DNA from: CAZYIW01 sp964647705
GTDB lineage: Bacteria; Pseudomonadota; Gammaproteobacteria; PS1; Pseudothioglobaceae
Direction of reading: 5' to 3'
Assembly: GCA_964647705.1 (NCBI GenBank)
Contig: CAZYIW010000035.1
Coordinates: 1-12,055 of the forward strand
Length of the DNA stretch: 12,055 bases
The notes under the pieces are model-generated. The model had not been told where the DNA came from. It saw nothing but the letters and a program-made list of their open reading frames with translations, and ran no database searches. The stretch's first letter is position 1. Each line of letters begins with the position of its first letter. Below, piece after piece: positions 6,283-12,055 of the stretch. The translations under genes were made by a program, and so were the position numbers.

Positions 6283-7364
6283 AAATTGGCATCAGTAGCG
6301 CTGAAACTTCTGGAGATTTATTAGCCGCTGCATTAATTGAATCCATTATCAAACACTCGCCCAAGAGTGACATCGAAGGCATGGCAGGTGAAAAAATGTT
6401 AGATGCCGGTTGTCAAAAGCGTTGGGACATGAATCAAGCCAATGTCATGGGCTTTTCTGAGGTCTTGAAAAAATTACCTGCACTCATTAGTTTGAGAAAA
6501 TCCATCATTCGTTATTTTTCTCAAAACAGGCCCGATGTATTTATTGGCGTTGATAGCCCAGATTTTAATTTTGTGATTGAAAATAAGCTCAAGCAAAAAG
6601 GCGTTAAAACAGTGCATTTTGTATCTCCTTCTATTTGGGCATGGCGCCAATCACGCGTTAAAAAAATCAAAAAATCAACAGATTTGATGCTTTGTGTTTT
6701 TCCATTTGAGGTTGATTTTTATCGTCAATACAATATGAATGCGATATTTGTTGGCCATCCTTTGGCAGATGTATTGTCGCCACGTAAAGCACACAAACAC
6801 AATAAAAAAATATTGTTGATGCCCGGTTCTCGTGAAAGCGAAATTAAGCGTTTGTTGCCACAGATGTTGCTCGCTGCCAATGAAATGAGACAACAAGACA
6901 GCGAATATCAGTTTCATTTAGCATTGGCTAATGATAATATACTGGAGTGGGCATTGGAACAGACTATCAAGATGGATATTGAAGTTTCAACAGGTGATGC
7001 GCATGCAAGAATTAAACAGTCTGACTTGGTTTTAGTTGCTTCAGGTACTGCAACTCTAGAGGTGGCGTTAATTGGTGTACCAATGGTTGTGGTGTATAAG
7101 CTCTCAAGACTAAGTTATTGGATTGCTTCTCGTTTGGTGAAAAGTAAATATGTCTCACTACCAAATTTAATAGCTAATAAATCTCTAGTGCCAGAGCTTA
7201 TTCAACATCAAGCCAATGGAAAACAAATTGCCAAAACAGCAAGAGAGGTTTTGAGCGGGGATCATGAGGTGCTTAGTGAGGGTTTTTTAGATATTCACAA
7301 ACAACTCAAACACAACGCAGCTGATTCAGCTGCCAAGGCCATTATAAAGTTTGCCCATGAATGA
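6279..7364 (+). CDS. lpxB: Lipid-A-disaccharide synthase
   Basis: A 361-residue GT19 glycosyltransferase that joins UDP-2,3-diacylglucosamine and lipid X to give the lipid A disaccharide on the inner face of the cytoplasmic membrane. Visible motifs are AETSGD (8-13), MGFSEVL (57-63), GVDSPDFN (90-97, with the catalytic-type Asp), VSPSIWAWR (115-123), GHPL (159-162), MPGSRESEI (181-189), ASGTATLE (254-261) and SLPNLIA (293-299), which together span both Rossmann-like halves. It is slightly shorter than the E. coli enzyme, mainly at the ends. Its ATG overlaps the yhbY stop (ATGA) and its own stop lies inside nadC. It stands apart from the usual lpxD-fabZ-lpxA-lpxB cluster, at least within this window. 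Confidence 0.96.
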   Translation: MKIGISSAETSGDLLAAALIESIIKHSPKSDIEGMAGEKMLDAGCQKRWDMNQANVMGFSEVLKKLPALISLRKSIIRYFSQNRPDVFIGVDSPDFNFVIENKLKQKGVKTVHFVSPSIWAWRQSRVKKIKKSTDLMLCVFPFEVDFYRQYNMNAIFVGHPLADVLSPRKAHKHNKKILLMPGSRESEIKRLLPQMLLAANEMRQQDSEYQFHLALANDNILEWALEQTIKMDIEVSTGDAHARIKQSDLVLVASGTATLEVALIGVPMVVVYKLSRLSYWIASRLVKSKYVSLPNLIANKSLVPELIQHQANGKQIAKTAREVLSGDHEVLSEGFLDIHKQLKHNAADSAAKAIIKFAHE

Positions 7365-8184
7365 ACTTATTGAAAAAGTGGTAGCTTTGTCTTTGGCAGA
7401 GGATATTGGTACGGGTGATGTATCTGCTGATCTACTGCCAACTAAGCTTATCCAAGGAAGAATAATCAGTAGAGAGGCGGCTGTGATTTGTGGCATCGAT
7501 TATGTCAATGAAGCATTTCATCAGATCAGCTCAAACACAACACTTGATTGGAAAGTTAAAGACTCCGAACAGGTTATTGCTAATCAATTGTTGTGTGAAA
7601 TCCAGGGAGAAGCAGCTGCAATTGTTGCTGCTGAGCGAGTCGCACTTAATTTTCTTCAAACATTAAGCGCCACCGCCACACAAACCAGACTTTTGGTAGA
7701 TGAGGTATACGACACTGGGGCAAAAATATTAGACACAAGAAAAACCATACCCGGTCTTCGAGACGCACAAAAATATGCAGTGCAATGCGGTGGCGGCACT
7801 AATCATCGCATGGGGCTTTACGATTGTGTCATGATCAAAGAAAATCATCTTGCGTCACTGGAATCAATTGAACAGGCAGTTTCATTGGCAAAAGACAAAC
7901 ATCCTGAAGTGCCAGTCATTGTTGAGGTTGAAAATCTAGATCAACTTAATGAAGCACTCTCATCTCAAGGAATTGAGCGCATCTTGTGCGATAATTTTAG
8001 CTTAGCGGATCTTAGGGAAGCGGTTAAACGGTGTGCTGGAAAAATACCATTAGAAGCCAGTGGTAATATCGATGAGCACAATATTCATGACGTTGCTAAA
8101 ACGGGCATTGATTACATCTCTATTGGTGCTATTACTAAACACATTAAAGCAATTGATTTGTCGTTAATATTGGATCTCGCCTGA
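7357..8184 (+). CDS. nadC: Nicotinate-nucleotide pyrophosphorylase (quinolinate phosphoribosyltransferase)
   Basis: NadC condenses quinolinate with PRPP, releasing pyrophosphate and CO2, to form nicotinate mononucleotide in de novo NAD synthesis. The 275-residue product shows EDIGTGD (15-21), ERVALNFLQTLS (93-104), DTRKTIPGLR (126-135), KYAVQCGGGTNHRMGL (139-154), MIKENH (159-164), VEVEN (189-193), LEASGN (232-237) and ISIGAITK (254-261), covering the substrate-binding Arg/Lys/His set. The ATG at 7357 is chosen over a TTG two codons upstream. It overlaps lpxB by 8 bases in the string ATGAATGA, which suits coupled translation. Its final 21 bases overlap the end of the convergent cysQ. PRPP would come from Prs, encoded 3 kb away. 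Confidence 0.96.
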   Translation: MNELIEKVVALSLAEDIGTGDVSADLLPTKLIQGRIISREAAVICGIDYVNEAFHQISSNTTLDWKVKDSEQVIANQLLCEIQGEAAAIVAAERVALNFLQTLSATATQTRLLVDEVYDTGAKILDTRKTIPGLRDAQKYAVQCGGGTNHRMGLYDCVMIKENHLASLESIEQAVSLAKDKHPEVPVIVEVENLDQLNEALSSQGIERILCDNFSLADLREAVKRCAGKIPLEASGNIDEHNIHDVAKTGIDYISIGAITKHIKAIDLSLILDLA

Positions 8185-8931
8185 TGCAAAAAATACAGGT
8201 GAGGTTAAGTCATCTTTGGTGTTGTATTTAAGCGCATTGCCCTGTTCGTCTATCACTTGTCCACCTGCGCTTTCTAAAATACATGCACCTGCTGCAGTGT
8301 CCCACTCGGAACAAGGACCAAATCTAGGGTAATAGTCGTAAGTTCCCTCAGCAATTAAGCAAAATTTCAACGCACTGCCTATTTTCTTAATTGAGTGTTT
8401 ACCAATTTTTTGTAAATGTATTTGTAGTTTTTCATTATTAGAGGAATGGTGTCCTATGACAATCTTTAGCGTATCTGAGGGTTGTTTAACATGAATTTCT
8501 TGCCCTACGCCATTGGTCATCTTATAAGCAGGAAAACCTTCAGCACCATAATAATGGGTATTTTCAGTGGGCGAATAAACCATGCCAAAGACGCAACGAT
8601 TGTTTTTAATGTAGCCAATACAAATACAAAATTCACCAGTGTGTTCTAAGAAATCTCGAGTACCATCTAAAGGGTCAATTAGCCAATATTCATCCCATTT
8701 TGAACGCTCTAAAAATGGAATTTCAGTTGATTCTTCTGAAAGAATCGGTGTGCCCGGTGTTAGCTTTTGTAATTCTTCGACAATCATCTGATGCGCAGTT
8801 TCATCGGCAATGGTCAAAGGTGTGCCATCTGATTTACCCTCAACTTGCATATCGGTTTTGTAGTATCGCAAAATCTCATTACCGACTTGCGTGGTTAGAA
8901 CAACGAGCTTGGGTATTAATATTTCAAACAT
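8164..8931 (-). CDS. cysQ: CysQ, 3'(2'),5'-bisphosphate nucleotidase
   Basis: A 255-residue member of the lithium-sensitive inositol-phosphatase superfamily. CysQ turns 3'-phosphoadenosine 5'-phosphate, a by-product of sulfate assimilation and sulfonation, into AMP. The metal-binding residues are visible: Asp43 in TPLTIADETAH, Glu66/67 in ILSEES, IDPLDGTRDF (85-94) and WDTAAGA (210-216). CLIAEG and YYPRFGP (191-206) favour CysQ over inositol monophosphatase (E. coli CysQ has CLVAEG and LYPRFGP). The ATG at 8931 lacks a ribosome binding site; a TATGAT at 8946-8941 would give a very short leader, though no -35 is evident. It is the last of a minus-strand series after prs, rpoD and the tRNA, and its 3' end runs 21 bases into nadC. 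Confidence 0.92.
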   Translation of the reverse strand: MFEILIPKLVVLTTQVGNEILRYYKTDMQVEGKSDGTPLTIADETAHQMIVEELQKLTPGTPILSEESTEIPFLERSKWDEYWLIDPLDGTRDFLEHTGEFCICIGYIKNNRCVFGMVYSPTENTHYYGAEGFPAYKMTNGVGQEIHVKQPSDTLKIVIGHHSSNNEKLQIHLQKIGKHSIKKIGSALKFCLIAEGTYDYYPRFGPCSEWDTAAGACILESAGGQVIDEQGNALKYNTKDDLTSPVFFASGEIQY

Positions 8932-8981
8932 AGCAGGCTTATCATACCTTTTTTGAAAAAATATAACCGCTTAATGGTAAA

Positions 8982-9009
8982 GTGTTCGTGCTCATATGAG
9001 GGCAAACAC
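8982..9009. repeat. 28-base imperfect dyad upstream of cysQ
   Basis: The segment is a near palindrome centred between 8995 and 8996: the arms match at 11 of 14 positions, with a perfect 10-base core CTCATATGAG (8991-9000) and matching outer ends GTGTT and AACAC. It lies 50 bases ahead of cysQ and 28 bases behind the tRNA. No U-run follows on either strand, so an intrinsic terminator is unlikely; a protein-binding site or an RNA-processing hairpin is possible. Confidence 0.45.
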
Positions 9010-9037
9010 AGGAAAGAATAAATGGAAGCGCTAATTT

Positions 9038-9114
9038 TGGTGGGCCTACTTGGACTTGAACCAAGGACCAATCGATTATGAGTCGACTGCTCTAACCAAC
9101 TGAGCTATAGGCCC
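9038..9114 (-). tRNA. ileX: tRNA-Ile2 (anticodon CAU, AUA decoder)
   Basis: A complete 77-base cloverleaf with encoded CCA (9038-9040). The acceptor stem is GGGCCTA/TAGGCCC, the D arm GCTC/GAGC, the anticodon stem GTCGA/TCGAT with loop CTCATAA, and the T arm CTTGG-TTCAAGT-CCAAG. The CAT anticodon fits Met or Ile2. Ile2 is favoured by C4-G69 and C5-G68 in the acceptor stem, elements used by the lysidine synthase TilS, by the TTGGTC variable region as in E. coli Ile2, and by the position next to rpoD, since E. coli ileX also maps close to rpoD. After TilS changes C34 to lysidine it reads AUA, a codon used in these genes (for example early in aat). Only 8 bases separate it from the rpoD stop, so it is probably cut from the rpoD transcript. 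Confidence 0.9.
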
Positions 9115-9122
9115 AAAAAGGT

Positions 9123-10934
9123 TTATTCTAAAAAGCTTTGTAGTTTATGCGCACGAGAAGGGTGTCTCAGTTTACGTAGTGCCTTAGCCTCAATTTGTCT
9201 AATACGCTCACGTGTAACATCAAATTGACGACCCACTTCCTCTAGTGTGTGATCGGTATTCATATCGATACCAAAACGCATTTTCAACACTTTAGCTTCC
9301 CTTGGTGAAAGATTGCCCAGCAAGTCACTGGTGGTTTCTTTTAAGCTTTCTTTTGTGGTAATTTCTACTGGAGAAGACAAGTTGGTATCCTCAATAAAAT
9401 CACCAATGTTAGAATCTTCATCGTCGCCCACAGGTGTTTCCATCGACAATGGTTCTTTGGCAATTTTGAGAATTTTAATAATTTTATATTCTGGCAACTC
9501 CATCTCAATTGCTAGCTCTTCAGGAGTGGCTTCACGACCAAATTTTTGTAACAATTGACGACGCACACGATTGAGTTTATTGATGGTTTCAATCATGTGT
9601 ACTGGGATTCGAATAGTGCGAGCTTGATCCGCAATTGAGCGAGTAATCGCTTGTCGAATCCACCATGTGGCATACGTAGAAAACTTATAACCACGACGAT
9701 ATTCAAATTTATCAACTGCTTTCATTAGACCCACATTGCCTTCTTGAATCAGATCTAAGAATTGAAGACCACGGTTAGCGTATTTCTTTGCAATAGAGAT
9801 TACAAGACGCAGATTGGCTTCAATCATTTGACTCTTGGCCTGTTTTGCACGACGATCTCCACGACGATATTTTTTATTCAGTGTCTTTAGTTCCTTGATG
9901 GTAAGCTGCATATCTTCTTCATAATCAAGAAGATTTTTTTGCGCATAGTAAATTTCATCTTTATTCTTTTCAATGGCTTTGATGATTTTGTCATCTAGCT
10001 TGGCTTTTTTTAGCCAATCAAAATTGGTTTCGTTATCGGTAAATAATTCGAAAAATTGAGCTCTGTCCATGCCAGCGTTTATACAAATTTTCTGAATGGT
10101 TTTTTCTTGTTTTTTAACCTGGTCAACGCGTTCACAGATTACTTCAATCATGGTGTTGACCAGTTTTGGCGCTAGACGTAAATCGGATAAACCTTGAGAG
10201 AGTTTTTCTCGAGCTTCAATGGTTTTTTTGTCTCTAAAACCGTATTTCTCTTTGACTTTTTGGTAGCCCTCAGAACAATGTAGAACAGTGTCGAAACGTT
10301 CATAGACTTGCGCCTCATCAGGGCCAGTGTATTCCATTTCCTCCATTTCTTCATATTCTTCATCGTCGTCAAACTCACCTGCATCAAAAGCTGCTTTTTT
10401 CGCTTCAAAATCTTCAGCATCTCCTTGATAGCCAATAATGACGTCTGTCATCTTACATTTACCTTCTTCAAGGCGGGTATGTGCTCTGAAGAAATAGTCA
10501 GTGATTGTAGGGTATAGAGTAATGGCTTGCATAATCTCAAATACACCCGCTTCAATTTCTTTGGCGATACGAATTTCGTCTTCTTGTTCAAGCAAATCAA
10601 CCACACCCATTTCACGCATATACATACGCACAGGGTCGGTTGTTCTACCAAACTCTGAATCCAGTGCAGCAAGTGCGGCAATGGCTGCTTCAGCGGAGGT
10701 AGATTGTGCTTTAGCACCTGTCTCTACTACCAATGTATCGGCATCAGGCACTTCGTTGGAAACCACAATATCGAGCTCTTCTAGGATAGTGACGATCGGC
10801 TCAATTTGTTCAGTGGTGAGTAAATCTTCGGGCAAAAGGTCATTGAGTTCAGCGTAGGTAAGATAACCCTGCTCTTTGCCTTTCATAATAAGCGTTTGCA
10901 ATGCTTGTTTATGTGCTTTAGTGGTAGATTTCAT
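9123..10934 (-). CDS. rpoD: RNA polymerase primary sigma factor (sigma-70)
   Basis: The 603-residue housekeeping sigma factor. Region 1.1 opens with LIMKGKEQGYLTYAELNDLL (15-34). Region 1.2 has RTTDPVRMYMREMG (97-110). A non-conserved region follows, with an acidic run at 186-206. Regions 2.1-2.4 include EANLRLVISIAKKYANRGL (372-390), DLIQEGNVGLMKAVDKFEYR (394-413) and the -10-reading YATWWIRQAITRSI (421-434). Region 3 follows the IPVHM at 443-447. Region 4.2 carries the -35-reading helix VGRQFDVTRERIRQIEAKAL (567-586). Near identity to E. coli in 2.4 and 4.2 predicts the usual TTGACA/TATAAT preference, in line with promoters seen here. It lies 93 bases after prs with its own likely promoter, and the dnaG-rpsU partners common in other species are not adjacent. 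Its product directs transcription of most genes described here. Confidence 0.98.
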   Translation of the reverse strand: MKSTTKAHKQALQTLIMKGKEQGYLTYAELNDLLPEDLLTTEQIEPIVTILEELDIVVSNEVPDADTLVVETGAKAQSTSAEAAIAALAALDSEFGRTTDPVRMYMREMGVVDLLEQEDEIRIAKEIEAGVFEIMQAITLYPTITDYFFRAHTRLEEGKCKMTDVIIGYQGDAEDFEAKKAAFDAGEFDDDEEYEEMEEMEYTGPDEAQVYERFDTVLHCSEGYQKVKEKYGFRDKKTIEAREKLSQGLSDLRLAPKLVNTMIEVICERVDQVKKQEKTIQKICINAGMDRAQFFELFTDNETNFDWLKKAKLDDKIIKAIEKNKDEIYYAQKNLLDYEEDMQLTIKELKTLNKKYRRGDRRAKQAKSQMIEANLRLVISIAKKYANRGLQFLDLIQEGNVGLMKAVDKFEYRRGYKFSTYATWWIRQAITRSIADQARTIRIPVHMIETINKLNRVRRQLLQKFGREATPEELAIEMELPEYKIIKILKIAKEPLSMETPVGDDEDSNIGDFIEDTNLSSPVEITTKESLKETTSDLLGNLSPREAKVLKMRFGIDMNTDHTLEEVGRQFDVTRERIRQIEAKALRKLRHPSRAHKLQSFLE

Positions 10935-10976
10935 AAGCTTGAATGATTAATACAGTATTGACGAAGCAAAGAATGC

Positions 10977-11006
10977 ATTATACATAAGTTTATATTGAAA
11001 TTTCAT
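10977..11006 (-). promoter_or_regulatory. Sigma-70-type promoter of rpoD
   Basis: On the minus strand, TATAAT (10982-10977) follows ATGAAA (11006-11001) with an 18-base spacer, in the gap between prs and rpoD. Transcription would start near 10970, about 36 bases ahead of the rpoD ATG. The -10 is perfect and the -35 matches 4 of 6. Whether prs transcripts also run into rpoD cannot be told; there is no terminator in the gap. Confidence 0.5.
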
Positions 11007-11027
11007 GGCGTTAGACAGCTGAAAATA

Positions 11028-11990
11028 TTAATTTTTGTCAGAAAAAATAGAGCTAATTGACTGCTCTTCACTGATGCGTTTGATTACTTCAGCCATAGTA
11101 GGCGCAATAGATAATTGTCTAATCTTGTCGCATTTAACTGCAGCACCAGCCAGTGGAATGGTGTTAGTGGTTACCAATTCGTCAATTTCAGAACTTTGAA
11201 TATTGCCAATGGCATTTCCCGAAAGAACTGCATGAGTGGCATAAGCCACCACTTTTTTTGCACCTTTTTCTTTTAAGATGCCAGCAGCTTGGCAAAGGGT
11301 ACCTGCAGTATCGACCATGTCGTCGATAAGTACACAAGTTCTGCCCTCAACATCACCAATCACATTCATGACTTTAACCATGTTCGGCGCTGGTCGGCGT
11401 TTATCAATAATAGCCAAATCAGCATCATTGAGTCGTTTGGCTGCAGCACGTGCTCGTACCACACCACCCACATCAGGAGATACAACCACAATATCGCCAT
11501 AGTTTTTGGATAGGATGTCTTCTACAAGGACGGGCTGTGCATAGATATTATCAATAGGGATGTTAAAAAAACCTTGAATTTGATCCGCGTGTAAATCTAC
11601 CGTAAGAATACGATCCACGCCGGAAGCTTCAATCATCTTTGCGGCTAATTTAGCAGTAATTGGCACACGTGTTAAACGTGAGCGGCGATCTTGTCTAGAA
11701 TAACCAAAATAAGGCACCACGGCAGTTAAACGAGAGACCGATGAACGCTTCAGTGCATCCACCATAATCAACAGCTCCATCAAAGTTTCTGCAGGTGAGG
11801 GACCACACGTTGGCTGAATGATAAAGGCATCACCACCACGTACATTCTCGAGGATTTCTATTTGTGTTTCACCATCGCTGAATTTGCCCACTAGCGCTTT
11901 ACCTTGAGCAATTCCTAGATTAGATATGATTTCACCTGAGAGTTCAGGATTGGCATTGCCAGAAAAGATTTTAATTGTGTCGAGAGACAT
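11028..11990 (-). CDS. prs: Ribose-phosphate pyrophosphokinase (PRPP synthetase)
   Basis: A 320-residue class I enzyme that makes PRPP from ribose 5-phosphate and ATP, supplying nucleotide, histidine, tryptophan and NAD synthesis (NadC uses PRPP). Visible elements are IFSGNANPEL (8-17), the allosteric and ATP-contacting FSDGETQIEI (37-46), PYFGYSRQDRRSR (93-105), the metal-binding VDLHADQIQGFF (131-142), SPDVGGVVRA (171-180), the catalytic flexible loop DKRRP (196-200) and the PRPP loop LIDDMVDTAGT (221-231). Length and motifs are normal for the bacterial family. The ATG at 11990 has no ribosome binding site but matches the family start MSLDTIKIFSG. It is transcribed toward rpoD from a likely promoter in the last 40 bases of the window. 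Confidence 0.97.
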   Translation of the reverse strand: MSLDTIKIFSGNANPELSGEIISNLGIAQGKALVGKFSDGETQIEILENVRGGDAFIIQPTCGPSPAETLMELLIMVDALKRSSVSRLTAVVPYFGYSRQDRRSRLTRVPITAKLAAKMIEASGVDRILTVDLHADQIQGFFNIPIDNIYAQPVLVEDILSKNYGDIVVVSPDVGGVVRARAAAKRLNDADLAIIDKRRPAPNMVKVMNVIGDVEGRTCVLIDDMVDTAGTLCQAAGILKEKGAKKVVAYATHAVLSGNAIGNIQSSEIDELVTTNTIPLAGAAVKCDKIRQLSIAPTMAEVIKRISEEQSISSIFSDKN

Positions 11991-12025
11991 TAATTTGCAA
12001 AATGAATATTAAACAATTTGCCCAA

Positions 12026-12031
12026 ATTATA
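12026..12031 (-). promoter_or_regulatory. Likely -10 element of prs
   Basis: Minus-strand TATAAT (12031-12026) lies about 35 bases ahead of the prs ATG, giving a leader near 30 bases. At 17 bases upstream the sequence is AAAAAC, a poor -35, so this rests on the perfect -10 and position alone. Confidence 0.4.
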
Positions 12032-12037
12032 CGCCGA

Positions 12038-12055
12038 TAAAAACTTATGTTTTTA
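12038..12055. repeat. Perfect AT-rich inverted repeat at window end
   Basis: TAAAAAC (12038-12044), loop TTAT, GTTTTTA (12049-12055) is a perfect 7-bp stem directly upstream of the prs -10. It could be a weak terminator for the gene beyond the window, or an UP-like or operator element overlapping the prs -35 region. With one G-C pair the RNA hairpin would be unstable. Confidence 0.35.

Noticed and set aside
9038..9114. Elongator tRNA-Met
   Set aside because: The CAU anticodon allows it, but the acceptor stem C4-G69 and C5-G68 pairs, the TTGGTC variable region and the place beside rpoD fit Ile2 better. Initiator Met is excluded because the anticodon stem lacks the three G-C pairs.
10172..10857. 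Open frames of 69-118 residues overlapping rpoD on both strands
   Set aside because: They lie wholly inside a highly conserved gene, have no ribosome binding sites or family motifs, and read as low-complexity shadows.
11278..11513. Two 74-residue frames antisense to prs
   Set aside because: Overlapping each other and the conserved prs gene, with no start signals.
1..12055. Mobile element, CRISPR array, toxin-antitoxin or defence system
   Set aside because: No direct-repeat array, transposase, integrase, terminal inverted repeats or paired small toxin genes were seen; nearly all sequence is accounted for by core genes.

Overview
The window looks like a stretch of core chromosome from a small, AT-rich, compactly arranged gammaproteobacterium. 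RpoD, NudE, CysQ, Aat and LpxB all read as gammaproteobacterial proteins. LpxB and an LptM-type lipoprotein show a lipopolysaccharide-bearing outer membrane. Tight gene packing, low G+C and few strong Shine-Dalgarno sites would suit a free-living or symbiotic sulfur-oxidiser-type lineage (SUP05/Thioglobus-like), but that placement is a guess from general resemblance.

Layout. (1) 1-3305, the accessory-looking part: the 3' end of a glutaredoxin gene; an unrecognised small secreted protein on the minus strand; a Spy/CpxP-like periplasmic protein with a Cys/His/Met-rich tail; a DUF3050 protein (haem-oxygenase-like fold family); and, convergent to it across a shared hairpin, an exported metallo-beta-lactamase-fold hydrolase. 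(2) 3347-8184, a plus-strand run of housekeeping genes, nudE-aat, then lptM-lysA-yhbY-lpxB-nadC, with 4-8 base overlaps at four junctions. (3) 8164-12055, minus strand: prs, rpoD, tRNA-Ile2(CAU), cysQ, with cysQ overlapping the end of nadC tail to tail.

Together the genes cover nucleotide-sugar clean-up (NudE), N-end-rule tagging (Aat), LPS export and lipid A synthesis (LptM, LpxB), lysine (LysA), ribosome maturation (YhbY), NAD (NadC), PRPP supply (Prs, which feeds NadC among others), sulfur-assimilation by-product removal (CysQ) and primary transcription (RpoD). The tRNA that reads AUA codons sits 8 bases behind rpoD and is probably cut from the rpoD transcript.

I found no mobile element, CRISPR array, phage gene, toxin-antitoxin pair or defence system. 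The least explained parts are the small secreted ORFan at 277-744, the metal-ligand-rich pair at 894-2328, a candidate leaderless promoter for nudE, and a 28-base imperfect dyad between the tRNA and cysQ. None of these amounts to a clearly new system on sequence alone.
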